Source: Balanoglossus misakiensis (Eukaryota > Hemichordata). Taken from it: DNA of 64,000 nucleotides. Location of the stretch: assembly GCA_040954595.2 (NCBI GenBank), contig JBECUI020000047.1, forward strand, positions 1 to 64,000, read 5' to 3'. The notes beneath the pieces were generated by a model. The model was not told the origin of the DNA and did not search any database. It saw only the letters and a program-made list of their open reading frames with translations. Below, in pieces: positions 9,996 through 21,839 of the stretch. The translations under genes were made by a program, and so were the position numbers. Positions within the stretch are counted from its first letter, which is position 1. Each line of letters starts with the position of its first letter.

Positions 9996-12900
9996 ATGCG
10001 TTCAGTTTGCATCACAGCCACTTCTCTTGTTGTTTTGTTCGCCTTTCTTTTTTCTTGTGGAGGTGCCAATACTACACCTGCTCCCCAAGTAAATCCTGCT
10101 ACTGATCTCTCCGTTCGCTTCTCGGCTGCTGATGAGATTTCTGTTTCATGGACTGCACCCGATCTGGAAACATACACCTATACCGTTACCCTAAAGGATC
10201 CAGATGGCAACACTGTTGCAGAAGGACCGGGAGTGCTCACTACTACTCATACGTTTACTGGACTTACTCTTTCGCCAAATACGGCCTACACCGTAGAGGT
10301 TACCGTACACAAAGGTGGGGGAACTTCGGAAGTAATTACCGTTTCTACCCCACAAACAGGTGAGGTTGTTGATGCGGGAAGTACTGCCAAGCAGATTGCT
10401 GCTCTACCGGGCAATAATCCCTTTGAAGAAATTATCGTTACTTGGGAGTCTCCCAGCAGTCCTGCACAAGAACCGATTGGATATATTATTCATCTGACCC
10501 CAACTGGCGGTGAAACACAGGAAATTCTGATTGATGATGCCTCACAACTAAGCCATGCCATATCAGGGTTAGAACTGGGGATTGAGTATTCTGTTGCCGT
10601 GAGTGTACGTTATGATAACGGGCTATCGACGATCATCACCGCACCAGAACGCATTAAAACATTTGTCGGCACCTTGCACATCGAATATGATCTTTCTGTT
10701 TCCAAAATCAATCTGAGTTGGAGCCCCATTGCTCCTGATCTGACCTACTTTGTCTATCTCACAACAGAAGAACCGTCCTCGGTTGATATTCTCATAGACG
10801 ATTCTTACAAACAGGAAGCACCGATATACGATACCGTACTCAATAAATGGGTTTTATACCTCGATGGGTTCACCCCAGCAACTCCCTATTATATTACGGT
10901 AACCGCAACAGGCGGGGATATTGTTGAAAACAGTGGTGTTCTTCCTATTCAAACACTAGAAGCAAAAGAACACCCCCCTGGTGTCATCTCGTCCATAACA
11001 AAGTTCCTCAGCGAAAAGGCAATCGACTCACTAACAATCGTCTGGGAAGGGGAATTACAACAAGGAACCGATGTCGATGGAAATTTTATTTCAAGCCTCT
11101 ACCAAGTGCAATACAGAAAAGAGGGGGCAATAGACTGGCTCAGTGCTCCTGAAGGATCAATTGGAGATGCTCTCAGCAGAACACTCAGTGGATTGGATGG
11201 AATAGAAAACTATGAAGTCCGGATACGGGCACTCAATAGTGGGAACCTGGCATTGGTAAGTGATTGGACTGAGGCCGGACCATTCCAAGCCAGCGGAATC
11301 CATAATCTGGTTATCCACGACAGCAATGGTGCAGTTTTGCCCATGACTCTTCCAGCAGGAGAGAGTACACAGCTTTTGATTCCAGAAGATACCTGGGTCA
11401 ATGTGGAGAATACCGATGTTATCTGGACAAGCAGCGATCCGAGCATCATTCGGGTGAGCAACGGACTGGTAACAGCCTTATCAGACGGAAGTGCCACTGT
11501 TCAAGCAGTAGCTGCAGCAGATGACACGAAGAGGGCAGAAATATCGGTTTTTGTTCCCGGATTTGGAATTATTGCTCCAAGAGTAACAAGGACAAGCATA
11601 GATTTTAACTGGGCGAGCCTCTCGTCTGCGCCACTGACTTACGGTGTCTATCTCTCGACAAGTGAAACTGATCTTATTAGTGAAGCAAACAAACATACGC
11701 CGATATTAGTGGGAAATACATGGAGTGTACTCCTGAGCGGCTTGAGTCCAGGAACCAACTACTTTGTAGTCATTACGGCAACAGATATTGACATTTCGGT
11801 TCAAAGCGCCGTACTTACGTTACGCACCAACGATTCGCAGGCAGAAGCACCACCGAGTGTCGGTACTATTGAAAAAGATCTGGAAGAGAAGGGGTTAGGA
11901 GCATTAAAGATTACTTGGGATGAAGTTCATGGAAGGATGTTGATGGGGATCTGGTTCCTAGCCAGTACAATATTCAGTATCGCGTGCATGGCACAAGCGA
12001 CACGTGGACCGATGCCGTTTCGAATAGTCCGAGCATTACTCTGAGCAATTTAGTAGGCACGGAACAATATGATGTACAAATCATGGCAGTAAACAGAGCT
12101 GTTTCTCATTTGACCAGTAGCTGGTCCCCAGTAGTAACCCTGACTGCAAACGGGGTCTATTCTATCCATATAACCAAGGAAAATGGCAGTGCGTTGACCG
12201 AAGAGGATAAAAGCATACCCGCTTCTACTACTCTTGCATTAGCAGCAGATCTTGTAACAGAAAATATCAGTGATCTCGGAGTACAGTGGGGAGTAGAAAA
12301 CGAGAATCCTACTGTAGCCGGAGAAACGGTTGCTACCATAGGCACTGATGGGCTAGTAACTGCAGTATCAACAGGAACGCTTGAGGTAACAGTAGTTTCG
12401 ACCCTTGATACCAGCAAAAGTGACCGGATAACATTGACCATCCTACAGGCGGCTACTCCTCCCGCCGTGCCGAGTATAGGGAATATAAATTTTGAAGGAG
12501 TCGATCCGGACAGAAGGTATCGAGTAACGGTGGAGTGGACTGCTCCGACTGATCCGGGAACTCTTGTTGGTGGTGGGGCTGCAACAATAACTGGATATAC
12601 TCTTTCGTGGGGAAGGGTGGATTGGGCGGCGAGGATTGTGAGAGATGTGGGTGATGTCTTGTCGTACCCCATAGCGGGATTAGACCCCCAAGCCGTCTAC
12701 GAAATAACTATCATTGCACGAAATAGGGATGCAAAATCACCTCCATCAGCTGCAGAGCATACAAGAAGAGTTGTCAGTGTACCGGAGAACCCCTATTATA
12801 CCCAACCTATTTCAAAAGTTTACGGTACTGAGGGCATATACCATTTAGACAATAGAGAACCTCTTCTGAACATTGCTCAGGAGAACATGAGTGGAACTAT

Positions 12901-15717
12901 GAACTTCACAGTGTTTCCCCAGAACAGTCAGGATTTTCTGTTGCGGATTATAGTTCCAATCAATATCACAACTATTATGGTAGATTATTCGTCAACAAGA
13001 CTGTCCCAGTGGGAACATATCAGATAGAAACTAAAATAACCCACGATACCTATTGGGGTGAAATAATTGTTAGTGCAACCGTATCAGTAACTCTTATCCA
13101 GCTTAACACGTACCACTTGGCATACGGGACACTTCCCGATGCACGAGAGGGAGTAGCTCAATCCTATCCGCCGATCAGGAATACCATTCCTACTGCAGCA
13201 GCTCCGACGTATAGCATTACTGCTATTTCAGGTAGCCTTCCAGCTGAAATTAGTATTGATGCTGACGGAACAATACAAGTAGCAGCTTCCGTTGCATCTG
13301 GAACCTATCCGGTACGGGTAACTGCAAGCCCGACAAATAGCAATTATGGCGGAACACGTACCGCCGAACTGACTATTATTGTTGTGGGATCGAATGCCAT
13401 AACTGGGTCCATAAACTATCCGGTTATTGATCATCCGTATAACGATGTAGCCCCGAAAACCTATACGGCAACAGTGGAAGATCTGCCGAGCGGATTAACA
13501 GCCGATCTCTTGAGTTACCGTATTGCATCGGTACGCCGAAACGACATTGTTCTTCCCTCTTTTACCGGGATAGTAACAATCGATACAACTGGTATGGTAA
13601 CAATGGCTACTAATGCACCAGCAGGAAGGTATGAGATACAGATAGAAGCGACAAATAGTGGCTATAGCGGAGTTCTCGTGACAGCTCTTTCAGGAACAGT
13701 GGCAAAAATTTCACTGCCTGCGGATGCATTCGACTATGGCATTCTTGCTCGAGTGCCGAGTAATACCACGACGACTTATTTGCCGCAAACAAATAACCTT
13801 CCCACTGATACTGGAACAAAGATATACAGCTTGGCTCCTTCTATCTCGGGTATAAGCATTAATGGAGGAACAGGGGAAATAACAGTGGATGATACCACTG
13901 TTCCGAGTGGATACCAACTGCAAGTTACTCTGTTTACGGACAACTATGAGGATAAAACAGTTGATCTGTATCTCTATATTGGAGACAGTAATCTGATATA
14001 CAAAGGAAACTTTCATGCAGTATCACAGGCATACTTTAGCATTGGAGATATTGCCAATCCTTTCCTTTTTAGTCTTGCAGACAGTACGGGAACGGGAACA
14101 ACAGCAAAGATAGAGATAGGAGATGGAACGAGCATCTTCTACGATAGTGGCGATACCACAGATACTGTTACAGTTGATTCGGCAGGGAATGTCGGCATAG
14201 GTCCTATCGGAGCAAATCAGCAAAACATGGATTGGAACTGGGCTGCCTTGAATGGAATAACAACCGTTCAGATAAGAGTCAGTGTAACCGAGGGGAGTAA
14301 TTCCGACAGTAAGACAGTTTCGATAAGCAAGAGTGGTGATGGAGATATATACACATGGCGAGACCTTCAGGCAATGGCAGACAAGCTGGATGGTACATAC
14401 GAGCTGAAAGCAAATATTGACTTTCCTCCTCTGGGAATAAGCGGGCTACCGTCTACTGGATTTATACCGGTAGGAAGGACCTCTGCTGCCTTTACTGGTA
14501 GCTTGAACGGAGGGGCAGGATATGTTATTCGCAATTTTGCCATAAACGACACAACTAGAACACGAGCGGGACTATTTGGGCTTGCTACAGGAAATTTTGC
14601 AAGCAATCTTGTTTTTATTGATCCATCGGTGTATGCAAAGAGGATAGCAGGGGTCCTTGCTGGTGAAGGAAGAAGCGGAACAGTAGACTCCGTTCATATT
14701 CGGGTAACCAAACCTCAAGACGTTGTAAGAACAACCGGTGTAATAACTCTTAATGTCTATTACACTGGCACTTATATTGGGGGCATAATGGGTATAAGTA
14801 ATGGTATGCATTTGAGGCAGGTTGAAAATGCAGGAAATGTGAATGGTGCGGTAGGGGGTATGGTTGGTGGACTTGTTGGACAAGCCAAAGATGCACATGT
14901 GGAGGGGTGGACAAGTGGGGATGTCATTGGACAGGACCATACAGGAGGGCTTGCGGGAGAGATTTTCGAAGAACCCCAAGATTCCGAAGAAAGTGAGACT
15001 CGTCTTGCTGGATACTCGCTTGGAAATATTACTGGTGAGGAGTATGTAGGAGGGCTTGCCGGATATGCAGGCTGCAATGTCTACGGCTATTCGCAAGGGG
15101 AAGTGAGTGGAACAAACCGTATAGGGGGACTAGTAGGAGCTCTTTGGAATTGGGATGCTTTTGGATATAGTACTGCCACGATCGAAGTGAGAAGAACAAA
15201 TTCCTATCCTGCCTATGGTGGGATAGCCGGGCAGTCGGAGAATGCCAGAGTAATAACAGGCCTTTCATTTATTACACGACTAGGATTGGATCAAGCAAGA
15301 TTTGGAGGATTAACGGGTGATATATGGCATGCAAACAAACAAGAACTATATGGGTATTATAGTGCCGTAACTACTGGATTATCCGCCGGCCGGGCCTACT
15401 ATGCACTGGATAGTTCGAATACTATAATCAATCACGAATATGGACTGCTTAGCAGTGAGCGAAACCTTGAAAGACGAGGATCGGGTACTCCCGACGATCC
15501 GTACACCTATTGGGACGATGATGGCGATTCTACTACCACAACTGCTGGTAAGGAACTGTTTACGAATACACATGGGTTTACCATTCATCAAAACTCAGGA
15601 GGAACTACGGATCATTTTGGAGACTGGGTCTGGTTGGGAAACGGCAAAGCACCAGGGCTTTGGGATACGGATGAGAAACGCTACTTTGGCGATCAACCCA
15701 TATATAAGGAAGATTAG
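9996..15717 (+). CDS. Very large FN3/Ig/GLUG lipoprotein, two frameshifts
   Basis: ATG 9996 follows TTGGAGGG. Signal peptide MRSVCITATSLVVLFAFLFSC, with the lipid-attachment Cys at residue 21. First part (to about 11930): four FN3-like modules, a Big_2-like module (about 11310-11560) and another FN3-like module. A missing base near 11933 shifts the frame; the FN3 continues and a second Big_2-like module follows (about 12150-12450), then another FN3. A second shift lies between 12857 and 12893, after which cadherin/He_PIG-like modules run to about 14000. From about 14350 comes a right-handed repeat region of GLUG motifs (GGLVG, GGLAGYAG, GGIAGQ) ending in an HFGDWVWLGNG / GLWD tail, TAG 15715-15717. 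No DUF285 repeats. The product would be about 1900 residues, surface-anchored. Its GLUG tail is the parent type of the chimeric pseudogenes at 21111-21659 and 27291-27870. Confidence 0.85.
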
Positions 15718-15818
15718 GTAAAAATAAGTACAGCCTTTTTCCCCCTGGGGATTCTCGTGGGTGTGTTATTTGATTTTTACTTAATTGTGTACTTAAAATT
15801 TATATAAGCCCCCATCCG

Positions 15819-15842
15819 CCACCCCCACCCTCAAGGGGGTGG
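15819..15842 (+). terminator. Strong G/C hairpin downstream of the GLUG lipoprotein
   Basis: Perfect 8-bp stem CCACCCCC / GGGGGTGG around an 8-nt loop, about 100 nt after the TAG. No T-run follows, so it may be a transcript-end or stability hairpin rather than an intrinsic terminator. The rest of 15718-16090 shows A/T-rich sequence and no gene. Confidence 0.4.
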
Positions 15843-16094
15843 TATTGGGAACTACTGCAAAAAGTGGCTGTTTGATTGATCTTTTTCCATGCCGTTCATA
15901 AAAAAATCAAATCTTTCTTAAAAAAGTAAAAAAATGAGCTCCGTGCAAGAACATTTTCGCTGAAATTACCCGTAGTGAATCCCAAAAACAAAACATATCA
16001 TAGCGTTTTTCCTCTTTACTATCTATTTCGACATCCCAAAAAGCTCCATTTCATGAGTTTTTTGGAGGGATGTGCTTTTTTTTCAGTATTATAC

Positions 16095-16154
16095 TTGAAA
16101 CTTTTACCTTTCTGCATTAAACTTCTTCGTTAGTACTTTATACTGCTTTGGAGG
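16095..16154 (+). promoter_or_regulatory. Family-1 promoter and RBS (copy 1)
   Basis: TTGAAA (16095-16100), 17-nt spacer, TAAACT (16118-16123), then TTTGGAGG (16147-16154) 6 nt before ATG 16161. The same block precedes the copies at 21840 and 28053. Confidence 0.7.
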
Positions 16155-16160
16155 ATTATA

Positions 16161-19100
16161 ATGCGCTCAGTCATTATTGCTGTTGCTACAACTTTTCTTG
16201 TTGTAGCGTTTGCTTTTGTTATTTCTTGTGGAGGTGTCGGTACTACAACTGCTCCTCTAGTAAATCCTGCGACTGATCTCTCAGTTACCTTTTCGGCTGC
16301 TGATGAGATTGCTGTTTCATGGGCTGCACCCGATCAGGAAACATACACCTATACCGTTACTCTGCAGGATCCGGATGGCAACATTGTTGCAGAAGAACTG
16401 GCAGAGACCACTACTCATACGTTTACTGGACTCACTCTTTCGCCAAAAACGGTCTACACCGTAGAGGTTACCGTACACAAAGGTGGGGGAACTTCGGAAG
16501 TAATTACCCTTCCCACACCACAAACAGGTGATGTCGTCTCTCCAGGAAGTAGTGTTACGGATGTGCAAGTGCCACAAGCAGAAGAAAGAGGACTGACCGT
16601 TACCTGGACAGCTCCGACAACAACAACACCAGTAGAACACCATCTCATTCGTTTGACACCAAAAGGTGGAACGGCACTGGAAGATATTATAGTACCTGGT
16701 GACGTAAACGAGTATCTCGTCACTGGCTTGGAGCCGGGAACAGAGTATACGGTGTCTGTCATAACCGTCTATACAGAAGGACAGAGCACCGCCATACAGA
16801 CCGAGGTGCAAACAGGGATTGGAACCCTGCAAATTGATCATTTTGAAGCATCAGCAACAGCTATTGATATCTGGTGGCAAGACATTGCACCGCAGGAACT
16901 GACCTATAGCGTCTATTTTTCTTTGGATGAGGCAACGGTCAAAGATGAGGCAAACAAACAAGAAGGTGTAACATACGATGATGCCCAAAGTATGTGGAAA
17001 CTCAGCCTAACCGGACTCACTCCAGAGACTGTCTACCATGTATTTATTCAGGCAACAGGAGCAATTACTGCAGAAAGTGTGGTGGAGCAAGTCACAACAG
17101 GGACATCGGGAGCAGCAGCACCCCCGGCAGTTTCTGTAGATACAATCATCAAAGATGAAACCGAGAAAGAGGTTGGTTCTTTGAAACTGAACTGGGGTCC
17201 TGTCCGAGGAAAGGATGCCGAGGGAAACTTTGTTGATAGTACCTACATGGTAGAGTATAGCCTTCCCCCAGAGACCAATTGGATCAGTGAAACCGTACTT
17301 GTACCCTCCATCACCCTTACTGGGTTAGAGGAAGCAAGTGAGTATAATATTCGCATACAAGCAATCAGTACCTTTGACACAAACATGATGAGTGACTGGA
17401 CCGAAGTATCACTTTTTACGAATGGCATTCGTCCATTAGCGATACACGATAGCAGTGGAGCAATTACTGAGTTAACCATATCAGCAGGAGAAAAAAAGCA
17501 GTTAAGCGTTCCTGCATCCCTCTGGATCAATGTGGATGATACGGCCGTAACATGGACAAGTAGTAGTGATGCAGTGGTAAGGGTCGTTGATGGAGAGGTA
17601 GAAGCAGTAACAGAAGGAACAGCAAGCATAACCGCAACGGCTGTTGCAGATATTCAGAAAACAGTAACCATCGATGTTACGGTGCCCGGATTTGGTCTGA
17701 TTGGATCTGAAGTATCGGCAACGGGTATAAATCTGAACTGGAGTGCCGTCTCAACTGCATTGTTGACATACGAGGTCTATCTCTCGAATAACGAGAACGG
17801 TCTTGTTGAAGCGGGGAATAAGCAGGACGTTCCGGTATTGGATGAGGTAACAAATCGATGGACACTGAGCATAATTGGACTACATCCCGAAACGACCTAC
17901 TATGTTGTTGTTCGTGCAATAGGAGATGGGGGAGTCAGTGTAGAAACAAACACCACCACCATCACGACCGCCCAATCAGGAGCACGAGCACCGGCAGCAG
18001 TTGATGAACATAGCGTTAGCAAGGATGAAGCCGTAAAGGAGATTGGATCACTCAAACTGAACTGGGTTGCTGTCCAGGGAACCGATGTAAATGGAAACTT
18101 CGTTGACAGTACCTATAATGTGGAGTATCGCCTCAGTAGCAGTACTGGATCATGGACGGGGGCATCGCCAAGCTCCAGTCCTACCATTACCCTCACCGGG
18201 TTAACGGGGGCAAGTGAATACTATATTCGTATTCAGGCAGTCAATACTGCTGATTCAAACTTGTCCAGTGCCACAATAGAAGCAGGGCCATTTTTTGCGA
18301 ACGGGATCCACGCATTAGATATCCATGATGCTCAAGGTTACCACGTCACCGAATTGACTCTTACTGTTGGTGAGAGCCAAACGCTGAATGTCCCTGGAAG
18401 ATACTGGGTCAATGTAGAGAATACCTCAGTAAGCTGGGTAAGTAGTGACAATACCATTGTAGAAGTAACAGATGGAAGGGTTGAGGCAATAACAGATGGA
18501 AGTGCCACAATAACGGCAGCGGCAGAAGCAGACTTAACCAATTCTACATCGATAACGGTTACAGTTCCAGGATTAAGCAATGTGGTTCTGTATGGTGAGA
18601 CTAGCCTTACTACTACCTATGGAGAAACAGTTTCGCTTGTTCCTGCACCAACTAATCTACCGGCAGCAGGATTGTCGTTGACCTACACAGGTACGGACAC
18701 TGTCGCGGGCATTACCGTGGCAAACGATGGAACCATAACTATTGGTGACACCACATCGGCAGGGGATCATACCCTGACCATAACAGCGAGTGCCGATGGC
18801 TACACGAGTACGGCAAGTCATCAGATAGCCATAACAGTCAATCCGAAGGCAACGGATGAGTATCTGGTCTATCCAGAAGGAGAATTTACTAGGGGAGAGG
18901 CATATACACCAACTAGATCTGCCCCACCGGAAGCTGGATTGAGTTATGCCATGAATCCAATTCCGACTGGATGGAGCATTGACACAACAAGTGGGACCAT
19001 CTCTATCGCTTCAGATGCAGAAGCTGGGCTACAAACGGTTACTGTAACGGCAAGTCCAAGCAGTACTAACTATGCCCCTGGCAGTGTTGAGTTGTCTAAG

Positions 19101-20246
19101 ACAATTGCCGACCTGACGTCCTTTATAACACGATGGGAAACAACAGAAGCCAATCAAAGGGTGGTGATTCCCGTGGGAGGCGGTACAGCAAGCTATAATA
19201 TAGACTGGGGCGATGGAGCAGCGGTAGAAACACTTTCTGTCACAGCAGGCCATACCTATGCAGAAGCAGGAGAATACACCGTTACGATAAGTAATAGTTT
19301 CCAGCAGATACGGCTGGGAGAAACAACAGCAGAAATAGCAGCACTCCTTAAGTCCATTGATCAGTGGGGCACCGCACAATGGATTAGTATGGGGTTGGCA
19401 TTTGCCAATGCCAGCAACATGACGATGGCAGCAACCGACATTCCTGATCTCTCAGGAGTAACCGATATGTCTTCCATGTTTTCCTCTGCCAGCAGCTTCA
19501 ATGGAGCTATCGGTGGCTGGGACACCTCCAATGTAACCGATATGCGTAACATGTTCTCTGGGACAAGCGTCTTTAATCAGGACTTGAGCAACTGGGACAC
19601 TAGCGCGGTAACCGATATGTCTTTCATGTTTTCCTCTGCCAGCAGCTTCAATGGAGCTATCGGTGGCTGGGACACCTCCAAGGTAACCAAGATGAATAGC
19701 ATGTTCTCTGGGGCAAGCGTCTTTAATCAGGACTTGAGCAACTGGAGCACTAGCGCGGTCACCGATATGAATAACATGTTCGTTGGGGCAAGTGCTTTTA
19801 ATCAGGACTTGAGCAACTGGAACACCTCCAATGTAACCGATATGAGTTTCATGTTCCTTGGGGCAATTGTCTTTAATCAGGACTTGAGCAAGTGGAACAT
19901 CTCCCAGGTAACCAATATGACTAGCATGTTCCTTAATGCAAACCAATTCGTTCAAGACCTCGGTCCATGGTATATTACCTTACCGCAGACGACCATCTCG
20001 GTAGGCACGCCATTAACCATTGCAGCACAGAATAACGTCCTTGAAGCACAACTGGGCAATCCGAAGTACATTCTGCCGGTAGATAGTACAACCGACAACG
20101 ATAAGTTCAGCATTACCAGCGGAACAACCTTGAATGTCGAGAACAGTACTCTGTCTGGTCCCTATACGATAAAGATAGAAGCAGCAGATGCCGATTTTAG
20201 TACACCACTGAACCCAACTGTGGAGTTTAATATAACGGTACCGTAG
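16161..20246 (+). CDS. Family-1 FN3/Big_2/BspA-like lipoprotein, intact (1361 aa)
   Basis: The intact reference copy of family 1. Signal peptide MRSVIIAVATTFLVVAFAFVISC; Cys23 is the likely lipidation site. Approximate residues: FN3 modules at 36-118, 130-222, 224-315 and 325-425; Big_2-like 430-515; FN3 517-605 and 615-715; Big_2-like 718-805; Ig/He_PIG-like 808-990; PKD-like with NIDWGDG near 1010-1020. The BspA linker IDQWGTAQW follows, then seven DUF285 repeats about 1095-1270 and the [10 protein letters not shown] tail. A terminator follows the TAG. FN3 and Ig modules are expected to act as spacers that lift the DUF285 ladder off the outer surface; binding to host or matrix ligands is inference. 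It has no CTCA tract, so it is not phase-variable by that route. Confidence 0.92.
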   Translation: MRSVIIAVATTFLVVAFAFVISCGGVGTTTAPLVNPATDLSVTFSAADEIAVSWAAPDQETYTYTVTLQDPDGNIVAEELAETTTHTFTGLTLSPKTVYTVEVTVHKGGGTSEVITLPTPQTGDVVSPGSSVTDVQVPQAEERGLTVTWTAPTTTTPVEHHLIRLTPKGGTALEDIIVPGDVNEYLVTGLEPGTEYTVSVITVYTEGQSTAIQTEVQTGIGTLQIDHFEASATAIDIWWQDIAPQELTYSVYFSLDEATVKDEANKQEGVTYDDAQSMWKLSLTGLTPETVYHVFIQATGAITAESVVEQVTTGTSGAAAPPAVSVDTIIKDETEKEVGSLKLNWGPVRGKDAEGNFVDSTYMVEYSLPPETNWISETVLVPSITLTGLEEASEYNIRIQAISTFDTNMMSDWTEVSLFTNGIRPLAIHDSSGAITELTISAGEKKQLSVPASLWINVDDTAVTWTSSSDAVVRVVDGEVEAVTEGTASITATAVADIQKTVTIDVTVPGFGLIGSEVSATGINLNWSAVSTALLTYEVYLSNNENGLVEAGNKQDVPVLDEVTNRWTLSIIGLHPETTYYVVVRAIGDGGVSVETNTTTITTAQSGARAPAAVDEHSVSKDEAVKEIGSLKLNWVAVQGTDVNGNFVDSTYNVEYRLSSSTGSWTGASPSSSPTITLTGLTGASEYYIRIQAVNTADSNLSSATIEAGPFFANGIHALDIHDAQGYHVTELTLTVGESQTLNVPGRYWVNVENTSVSWVSSDNTIVEVTDGRVEAITDGSATITAAAEADLTNSTSITVTVPGLSNVVLYGETSLTTTYGETVSLVPAPTNLPAAGLSLTYTGTDTVAGITVANDGTITIGDTTSAGDHTLTITASADGYTSTASHQIAITVNPKATDEYLVYPEGEFTRGEAYTPTRSAPPEAGLSYAMNPIPTGWSIDTTSGTISIASDAEAGLQTVTVTASPSSTNYAPGSVELSKTIADLTSFITRWETTEANQRVVIPVGGGTASYNIDWGDGAAVETLSVTAGHTYAEAGEYTVTISNSFQQIRLGETTAEIAALLKSIDQWGTAQWISMGLAFANASNMTMAATDIPDLSGVTDMSSMFSSASSFNGAIGGWDTSNVTDMRNMFSGTSVFNQDLSNWDTSAVTDMSFMFSSASSFNGAIGGWDTSKVTKMNSMFSGASVFNQDLSNWSTSAVTDMNNMFVGASAFNQDLSNWNTSNVTDMSFMFLGAIVFNQDLSKWNISQVTNMTSMFLNANQFVQDLGPWYITLPQTTISVGTPLTIAAQNNVLEAQLGNPKYILPVDSTTDNDKFSITSGTTLNVENSTLSGPYTIKIEAADADFSTPLNPTVEFNITVP

Positions 20247-20255
20247 CCATTTCCG

Positions 20256-20292
20256 AAAAACAGCGGGGCTTTAGTGCTCCGCTGTTTTTTTG
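20256..20292 (+). terminator. Rho-independent terminator after 16161-20246
   Basis: Stem AAAAACAGCGG / CCGCTGTTTTT followed by T residues; same hairpin family as at 2296. Confidence 0.85.
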
Positions 20293-20391
20293 ACTATAGT
20301 TTTATCCCCTCCACAGCCCCCCCATTGTTGTATCAATAACCCCTGCGCAATCTATCTGATTTGATTGAAACTTTCCCTTTGCGCATTATCT

Positions 20392-20578
20392 TTTTAAGGC
20401 TCTTGGGCTGATAGGGGACTCTGTCTCGGGTTACAAAGATGTGGCTGCTCTGCTTGCTTATAGCCAAAGCAGCCAAACGGACAGCTATGCCACCGGGATT
20501 GTCTCTGGGGGGTAGTTTACAAGGTACCATAACCAACAGCTACCGCTACGACAAGCAGATCATCCCCTGAGCAATACT
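20392..20578 (+). pseudogene. GLUG-protein C-terminus remnant (spacer copy)
   Basis: Same fossil module as 2428-2722 but shorter: VAALLAYSQSSQT, SYATGIVSG, then the TNSYRYDKQ region, ending abruptly at CATCCCC where a DUF285 gene fragment begins. No start codon. Confidence 0.55.
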
Positions 20579-21659
20579 AACTATGCAGGGGGGAGTGTTG
20601 CATTGACTAAGTCTGTTGCCGCCCCGTCGTCCTTTGTAACACTACCTGGGAAACAACAGCAGCCAATCAAAGCGTGGTGATTCCCGTGGGAAGTCGTACA
20701 GCAAGTTATGATATAGACTGGGGCGATGGAACGGTAGAAACACTTTCTCCACAGCAAGCATACCTATGCAGCAGCAGGGGAATACACAGTTACGATAAGT
20801 AATAGTTTCCACTAGATACGGCTGACAGATACAACAGCAGAAATAGCAGCACGCCTTAAGTCCATTGATCAGTGGGGCACAGCACAATGGATTAGTATGG
20901 GGGGGGCATTTGCCAATGCCAGCAACATGACGATGGCAGCAACCGACATTCCTGATCTCTCAGGAGTAGCCGATATGGGTTCCATGTTTGCCTCTGCAAG
21001 CAGCTTCAATGGAGCTGTCGGTGGCTGGGATACGTCAAATGTAACTGATATGGGTAGCATGTTCTCTGGGGCAAGTGCCTTCAATGGAGCACTTAGTGGT
21101 TGGGATACGTCAGTGGAATAAACCATATAGGGGGATTAGTAGAAGTATTTGGGCTTGGAGTGTTTTGGATATAGTACTGCCACGATCGAAGCGAGAAGCG
21201 CAGATATATCCTATTCTGCCTATGGTGGGTTAGTCGGGAAGTTGGAGGATGCCAGAGTACTAACTTTCCTTTATTACACGAACAGGATTGCAACAAGCAG
21301 ACATTGGAGGATTAACGGGTGATATATTTAATGCAAACAGACAAGAACTATATGGGTATTATAGTGCCGTAACTACTGGATTATCCGCCGACCAGGCCTA
21401 CTATGAACTGAAAGACGAGGATGGGCACTCCCGACAATATCCTGTACACCTATTGGGACGACGATGGCGATTCTACTACCACAACTGCTGGTACGGAACT
21501 GTTTGCGAATACATGTGGGTTTACCATTCATCAAAACTCAGGCGGAACTGCGACCATTTTGGAGACTGGGTCTGGTTGGGAAACGGCAAAGCACCAAGAC
21601 TCTGGGATACGGATGAGAAACGCTACCTTGGCGATCAGCCCATACACAAGGAAGAATAG
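20579..21659 (+). pseudogene. Chimeric pseudogene: BspA/DUF285 fragment joined to a GLUG lipoprotein tail (copy 1)
   Basis: It starts abruptly inside an Ig-like module (SNTNYA, about 20580). It runs through a broken PKD-like WGDG segment, including an in-frame stop where paralogues read CAG (TTTCCACTAG near 20810), and three DUF285 repeats to 21111. At a short AGTG match it jumps into the GLUG tail of a gene like 9996-15717: IGGLVE, then TGDIFNANRQELYGYYS, then DHFGDWVWLGNG. It has several frameshifts and ends at TAG 21657-21659. No promoter, RBS or signal peptide. The whole block, with its upstream spacer, is duplicated at 26779-27870. Confidence 0.8.
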
Positions 21660-21740
21660 TAGAGAAAATGCTTTACCCCCCTTATCCTTATAATCTCTAT
21701 TTCGACATCCCAAAAACCTCCGTTTTATAAGCTTTTTTTT

Positions 21741-21748
21741 GGGGGGGG
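21741..21748 (+). repeat. Poly-G (G8) tract upstream of the second family-1 promoter
   Basis: Eight G directly after a T8 run, 25 nt upstream of the -35 box. The matching tract at 27953-27961 has nine G; the first family-1 copy lacks it. Confidence 0.8.
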
Positions 21749-21773
21749 ATTTGCTTCTTTCACAGTATTATAC

Positions 21774-21833
21774 TTGAAACTTTTACCTTTCTGCATTAAA
21801 CTTCTTCGTTAGTACTTTATACTGCTTTGGAGG
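21774..21833 (+). promoter_or_regulatory. Family-1 promoter and RBS (copy 2)
   Basis: TTGAAA (21774-21779), 17-nt spacer, TAAACT (21797-21802), TTTGGAGG (21826-21833), ATG 21840. Confidence 0.7.
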
Positions 21834-21839
21834 TTTATA

